Positions 59,560 through 64,000 of a DNA stretch of 64,000 bases are shown here, in pieces. How positions within the stretch are numbered: position 1 is the first letter of the stretch; the number at the start of each line of letters is the position of its first letter. The stretch covers positions 23,035-87,034 of the forward strand of contig JAAAJB010000070.1 in assembly GCA_016098155.1 (NCBI GenBank). The letters are read 5' to 3'. A program made the position numbers and the translations under genes. Source of the DNA: Actinomortierella ambigua (Eukaryota; Mortierellomycota; Mortierellomycetes; Mortierellales; Mortierellaceae). The notes beneath the pieces are model-generated. The model made no database searches, was not told the origin of the DNA, and was given only the letters and a program-made list of their open reading frames with translations.

Positions 59560-61640
59560 ACAAAATCACGCTTAATCAGCATCCTCACTGCACCATTTGA
59601 ACGCCTCGACATCGCTCTGCTCAACGCTTTGGCCAACAAGGTCCACCATTCCGAGAGTGTGCTATGCACTTGAGTGACCGTCGTTGGCCACCTTGCTGCA
59701 CCATTCTGTCACCTGGGCTCCGCTCTGAACAATACCTTAGTCATTCATTCGGGTACATCACTGTAAAGCTGAATTGTGATATAGGAATCCCGACCCTCGG
59801 TTGGCCACCTTGGTGAGCCACTTGGCTGCCTCGACATCACTCTGACCGACACCCACTGTACATCTGTCCATGTTTGTGCTGCGGCTTTGAATCTCCTTGA
59901 CTGGCCACCTTTATGAACCACTTCATCACTTCGATATCATTCTGAGTGACCCCATGGCCAGTATGTTGCATCGCTCCAACAGCGAAAATTGCGCTTGAAT
60001 GCTCTTGATAGGCTGCATTAGTGTGACACTTGAAGGTCTCGACGCCGTTCTTCGTGACACCTCTGCAAAAGTTGTACAATGTTCCAAGCGTGTAATGCGC
60101 TTCTGGATCCCCTTGCTTGGCCGCCATGTTTAACCACTGCTTCCTCTTGACATCGCTCTGAACAAAGCCATGGCCCTTTCAATACTTCCATCCAATGTTG
60201 TTCTATGCTACTAGATTGGCTGCCATAGTGTATCACTTGGCTGCCATGGTAGCGCTGTGCCTAGCGCCTCGGTCTTGCCAACACAACCTCCCAAGCTCTA
60301 ACTACAAGGCTAGGTGTGTTTGATAAGCGGCTTTGGAGAACCATTAACGCGCCTCGGCGCCGTTCTGCTCGACGTCATGGCCATAGATGTATTAATACAT
60401 CAGTCCAAGCTAGATTTTTCTGTGCCTCTACACTCCCTCGATTGGCAGCTTTGGTGAGCCATGGCAGCCTCGGCGCGGCTCTGCTGGATGAATTGGTCGC
60501 GCGTCTACAGATTTCCAACGCGGTTCATCGCCATCGCCGATTGGCTGACTTGATGAACCATTGGCTGCTCCACCATCGCTTCGCTTGAAGTGGTCACTGT
60601 CTGAGAAGTGGATACTAAGAATACTCTGTGCTGTAGCCTCCCTTTTAGCTCTATTGCCATGTACATTGAAGCGATTCGTTTGGAGTAATTCGGCTGGGAA
60701 ACTAGCGCATGAAGGTAGATGAGAACATACCCTGTTACCATGGTTATTCCAACTCGCGACTTTCCGCGAAACCACGAGAGACCCCAATTCTCGCGCCTTA
60801 TCTCCAATAAAGCCACTCAAGTGACTAAATTATTAGGAGCACTTTGTGAATCTGATCGAACGTCGTTGGTAGACTCGGCTGCACTTGTGCGCGCGGCTTT
60901 ACCAACAGAACACCCGCTCCAATTTCGATCTTGATGGTATTTAGACGCACCGACGGATCTTGTTTCCAGCACAACTCGACCAAACGACAGTACTCGGCTG
61001 GAGTGCCGCCTGAAAGCTGCTCTCGTTTGCGGCAATGGTGGACGGCCCCAGTCGCAGCGTGCGGACTAGACATGTACTTGAATGGTGTGGTGCTCATCGC
61101 GGCCATCTCCCAAATCACCATTCCTAGTGTATACATGTCCGATTTGTTGGATTAGAGAGATCTGTCTGTGAGCACCAATTCGGGGCCATCTACACGAGTG
61201 TACTTTGAAGTGGGATCTTCACAGGACTTCTTGATGGTAGCGAGTCCGACCTGAAGCCTCGATGGGGGATGGACTGTTAGTGGATGTAGGCGAGACCAGC
61301 AGCAATCCCCTAAGCGATCTGTTCCTTCTGGCTACAGCCAATGATACGTGAAATGTCGATGACCTGCTTCAGAGAACCATCGTCAGCGTAGTCAGTGATG
61401 AGCAGAATCCCGAGTTTTGACACTTCACTCCGTTGCACTGGAAGATGAAAATTCTCAAGTTGGTCGATACCGTGGTCGATTTCGCCGTCATCCACTGTGT
61501 GACCATGGAGCAGAAACTTCTTCATGACAGCTACCTGAGTGTTGTGATGACCCTTGTGGACGACACCGGACACGCCCAAAGATGACTGCAAGACAGCTAT
61601 CGATTCATTTCTGAAGTATTACAAGTGGCAGAGGGGTAGA
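59560..61640 (-). pseudogene. decayed kinase-Sel1 repeat gene
   Basis: Minus-strand remnant of a tyrosine-kinase-like domain followed by Sel1 repeats. Readable pieces in order: N-lobe with SSLGVSGVVHKGHHNTQVAV and LITDYADDGSL (about 61591-61310); AAGLAYIH then IPHRGF where HRD is expected (61300-61240); in another frame GLATIKKSCEDPTS and DGPELVLTDRSL (61230-61150); SNKSDMYTLGMVIWEMAAMS and CRLVELCWKQDPSVR (61150-60950). Sel1-like pieces follow, such as GDPEAHYTLGTLY (about 60110) and EQSDVEAFKWC (about 59590). There are in-frame stops at IA-stop-GIAAG, IH-stop-QS and DRSL-stop-SNK, at least one frameshift, and the catalytic Asp and most of the DFG region are missing. It cannot make an active kinase. 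Confidence 0.8.
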
Positions 61641-62480
61641 TGAGCATGTCAGTCGCTCCAGGTTTACCTCGTTGGTGCTTTCAGGTAAAGGTTATCATGA
61701 ATGAGACAGTAGTGGTAAATGGATACAGAAGTGGCAACCCTGAGTTCTGAACGTGGATTCCATCTGTAGACGGGGCTCTAACAATTATACTACTTGGCGA
61801 TTTTCCTCTTCAACGTTTCGCGATAAGCTTTGTAGACATTGAACCATGGCCTTCATCGGTGGGATTGAGCGCAATTTGGAGTTCCCTCATGAAGTGAAGA
61901 GCCTCTGGAGCAATAAAAAGCTCGTAAACCACCATATTCTAAACTGGAGGTGGAATGGAGAGCTGGCACAACCTTATATGCTTTGTAAAAATCAAGTCCT
62001 GAAAGTCCATTTTCGCACCAGTCTCCAGAACACAAGGAGAGGTTGTCTATCTCTGCAGCTGGTTCATTTATTTCGACACTCAGGATCTATATTTCAACCC
62101 ATGGAAACCGCCCACTAAGATCACCCCGCCAAAATCAATTCCTTTATTGTCTCCATCTTTCCTTGCGAGTCTGATTGACCTTGTGCTGCGGAATTCCTCT
62201 ATCACGCAAGCGCTTGTCCTTGCAAACTACTCGGTCTCGCTCATATGGTTTCCCGAGATTGCACTAGGCTGCCATGTATCCTTTCTCGGCTCTAATGCGA
62301 TGCATTTCAACAATATTAGATTCACTGCATGGTGATCCTCGATCAGGCGACGTGAGTCATTTGAAATGAAAACCTGAATTTGGAGACCCTTTGTCGTGGG
62401 CCCTAGTGAAAATATCGAGTGTGTGATCATCACTTGCCTCGACACCGGAGTTCCTACATCGACCCAAGATTTCCGTGGCC
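61641..62480. other. no intact gene; probable upstream decay of the kinase pseudogene
   Basis: Only short frames. A minus-strand piece around 61910-61810 reads ALHFMRELQIALNPTDEG before a stop and might be the former N-terminal part of the kinase gene. I cannot assign the rest. Confidence 0.3.
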
Positions 62481-62645
62481 ATACGCATTGCGTTAGGCCG
62501 GGCTTTTTATTTGTACCACTGCCACAGTGTCGCCTTGCTTGACACCTTGACCCAAGTCATACATCCCTACAAGATTCTACTGAGAATTTGGATTCCCTCG
62601 ACCGGCCACTTTGATGCACCACTTTACCGCCTCGACATCGCTCTG
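62481..62645 (-). pseudogene. decayed Sel1 tail after a premature stop
   Basis: Right after the TAA that ends the Sel1 gene, the same frame continues QSDVEAVKWCIKVAGRGNPN, hits another stop, then reads NLVGMYDLGQGVKQGD. These match the repeat consensus, so the stop took the place of a Glu codon (GAA to TAA) inside a repeat and the old 3' end is decaying. Confidence 0.75.
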
Positions 62646-64000
62646 TTAGACACCTCGACCATTCTTGAACATCCATCCGAGATGGTGCTTTGCATCTGGA
62701 TTCCCTTGCTCGGCCGCCTTGGTGTACCACTTTACTGCCTCGACATCGCTATGTTCGACACCTCGACCATTCATGTACATCACTCCTAGATTGAACTGTG
62801 CCACTGAATTCCCTTTGTTGGCCGCTTTAGTGTACCACTTGGCCGCCTCAACATCGCTCTTTTCGACACCCCGACCATTGTCGTACATCCATCCGAGATG
62901 GTACTGTGCATCTGGATTCCCACGGTTGGCCGCCTCGGTGTACCACTTTACCGCCTCGACATCGCTATGTTTGACACCTCGACCATTCATGTACATCACT
63001 CCAAGGTTGAACTGTGCGTCTCGATTCCCATGGTTGGCCGCCTCGGTGTACCACTTTACAGCCTCGAAATCGCTCTGTGCAACACCTCGACCATCCAAGT
63101 ACATCATTCCAAGGTTGAACTTTGCATCTGGATTCGCTTGGTTGGCCGCCTTGGTGTACCACTTCACTGCCTCGATATCGCTCTGTACGACACCTCGACC
63201 ATTCTTGTACATCCATGCCAGAGTGCTCTGTGCATCTGGATTCCATTGGTTGGCCGCCTCGGTGCACCACTTGGCCGCCTCGACATCGCTCTGTTCGACA
63301 CCTCGACCATCCAAATACATCACTCCAAGGTTGAACTGTGCATCTCGATTCCCTTCCTTGACCGCCTCGGTGAACCACTTTACCGCCTCGACATCGCTAT
63401 GTTCGACACCTCGACCATTCATGTACATCACTCCAAGGTTGAACTGTGCTACTGAATTCCCTTTGTTGGCCGCTTTAGTGTACCACTTGGCAGCCTCGAC
63501 ATCGCTCTGTTCGATACCCCGACCATTGTCGTACATCCATCCGAGATGGTACTGTGCATCTGAATTCCCTTGCTCGGCCGCCTTGGTGTACCACTTTACC
63601 GCCTCGACATCGCTATGTTCGACACCTCGACCATACATGTACATCACTCCAAGGTTGAACTGTGCATCTCGATTCCCTCCTTTGGCCGCCTCGGTGTACC
63701 ACTTGGCCGCCTCGACATCGTTTTTTTCGATACCCCGACCATTGTTGTACATCCATCCGAGATGGTACTGTGCAACTGGATTCCCATGGTTGGCCGCCTC
63801 GGTGTACCACTTTACAGCCTTGACATCGCTCTGTGCGACACCTCGACCATCCTTGTACATCACTCCAAGGTTGTACTGTGCATCTGGATTCGCTTGGTTG
63901 GCCGCCTTGGTGTACCACTTCACTGCCTCGATATCGCTCTGTACGACACCTCGACCATTCTTGTACATCCATGCCAGAGTGCTCTGTGCATCTGGATTCC
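62646..64000 (-). CDS. Sel1-repeat protein (5' end outside window; truncated 3' end)
   Basis: An open minus-strand frame enters from the right edge and ends at TAA 62648-62646. It holds twelve full 36-residue (108-base) Sel1 repeats and part of a thirteenth, consensus AQFNLGVMYxNGRGVEQSDV, then EAVKWYTKAA. Sel1 repeats form TPR-like alpha-helical solenoids used as protein scaffolds. The neighbouring pseudogene suggests an N-terminal kinase domain might lie outside the window. The stop falls mid-repeat, after FKNGRGV, where the consensus has Glu, so this copy may be a C-terminally shortened or dying gene. Repeats alternate between EAVKW and EAAKW types, and one block is duplicated almost exactly 756 bases apart. 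Confidence 0.8.
   Translation of the reverse strand, partial: NPDAQSTLAWMYKNGRGVVQSDIEAVKWYTKAANQANPDAQYNLGVMYKDGRGVAQSDVKAVKWYTEAANHGNPVAQYHLGWMYNNGRGIEKNDVEAAKWYTEAAKGGNRDAQFNLGVMYMYGRGVEHSDVEAVKWYTKAAEQGNSDAQYHLGWMYDNGRGIEQSDVEAAKWYTKAANKGNSVAQFNLGVMYMNGRGVEHSDVEAVKWFTEAVKEGNRDAQFNLGVMYLDGRGVEQSDVEAAKWCTEAANQWNPDAQSTLAWMYKNGRGVVQSDIEAVKWYTKAANQANPDAKFNLGMMYLDGRGVAQSDFEAVKWYTEAANHGNRDAQFNLGVMYMNGRGVKHSDVEAVKWYTEAANRGNPDAQYHLGWMYDNGRGVEKSDVEAAKWYTKAANKGNSVAQFNLGVMYMNGRGVEHSDVEAVKWYTKAAEQGNPDAKHHLGWMFKNGRGV
62646..64000 (-). repeat. tandem 108-base Sel1 repeat array
   Basis: Direct tandem repeats of 108 bases visible in the DNA itself (for example CCTCGACATCGCTNTGTTCGACACC recurs about every 108 bases). 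A stretch of more than 110 bases at about 63124-63247 is repeated at 63880-64000 with almost no change, a spacing of seven units. Confidence 0.9.

Overview
This is a 64 kb stretch of a nuclear fungal genome. The likely source is an early-diverging filamentous fungus of the Mortierella type. That placement is an inference from F-box/leucine-rich proteins, a decayed kinase plus Sel1-repeat gene family, short introns with CTAAC/CTGAC-like branch sites, and C/T-rich leaders in front of most start codons. There is no operon structure and no bacterial, organellar or CRISPR signal. All gene models below were assembled by hand from splice signals, reading phase and recalled protein families; none has been tested against transcripts. 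Layout: 1-2.1 kb holds only broken open frames. At 2.1-6.7 kb (+) is a seven-exon TPS2-type trehalose-6-phosphate phosphatase. At 8.0-11.6 kb (-) is mitochondrial aconitase. At 14.0-15.2 kb (+) is a METTL21-family methyltransferase. At 15.6-18.7 kb (-) is a single-pass cell-surface protein with a Kre9/Knh1-like ectodomain and a low-complexity tail. At 20.6-23.7 kb (-) is a ten-exon fusion of a serine alpha/beta-hydrolase to a tyrosine phosphatase. Next to it, head to head, is an intronless F-box protein (24.0-26.2 kb, +). Then come ARF6 (26.6-28.1 kb, -), a BCAS3 homologue (29.3-34.4 kb, +) and the DEAD-box helicase DBP5 (34.6-36.8 kb, +). At 37.8-41.5 kb (+) lies a tandem cluster of three intronless genes for predicted N-myristoylated proteins. 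They share N-terminal and/or C-terminal blocks that I do not recognise. At 41.8-52.7 kb (-) three genes point the same way: TRAPPC9/Trs120, an F-box protein, and an ALDH8A1-like aldehyde dehydrogenase. Divergent from TRAPPC9 is a PPP1R37-like leucine-rich PP1 regulator (53.4-57.8 kb, +), followed by a DAP1/PGRMC1 cytochrome-b5-like haem protein (58.0-59.0 kb, +). The right end (59.5-64 kb, -) has a dead kinase-Sel1 gene and a Sel1-repeat gene running off the window. Shared themes: several products act in membrane traffic or autophagy (ARF6, TRAPPC9, BCAS3), and others in central metabolism and stress (TPS2, aconitase, aldehyde dehydrogenase). They are ordinary neighbours, not a pathway cluster. 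The most unusual content is the hydrolase-phosphatase fusion, the myristoylated tandem family, and three well-supported GC-AG introns with the same AG/GCAAGT donor.
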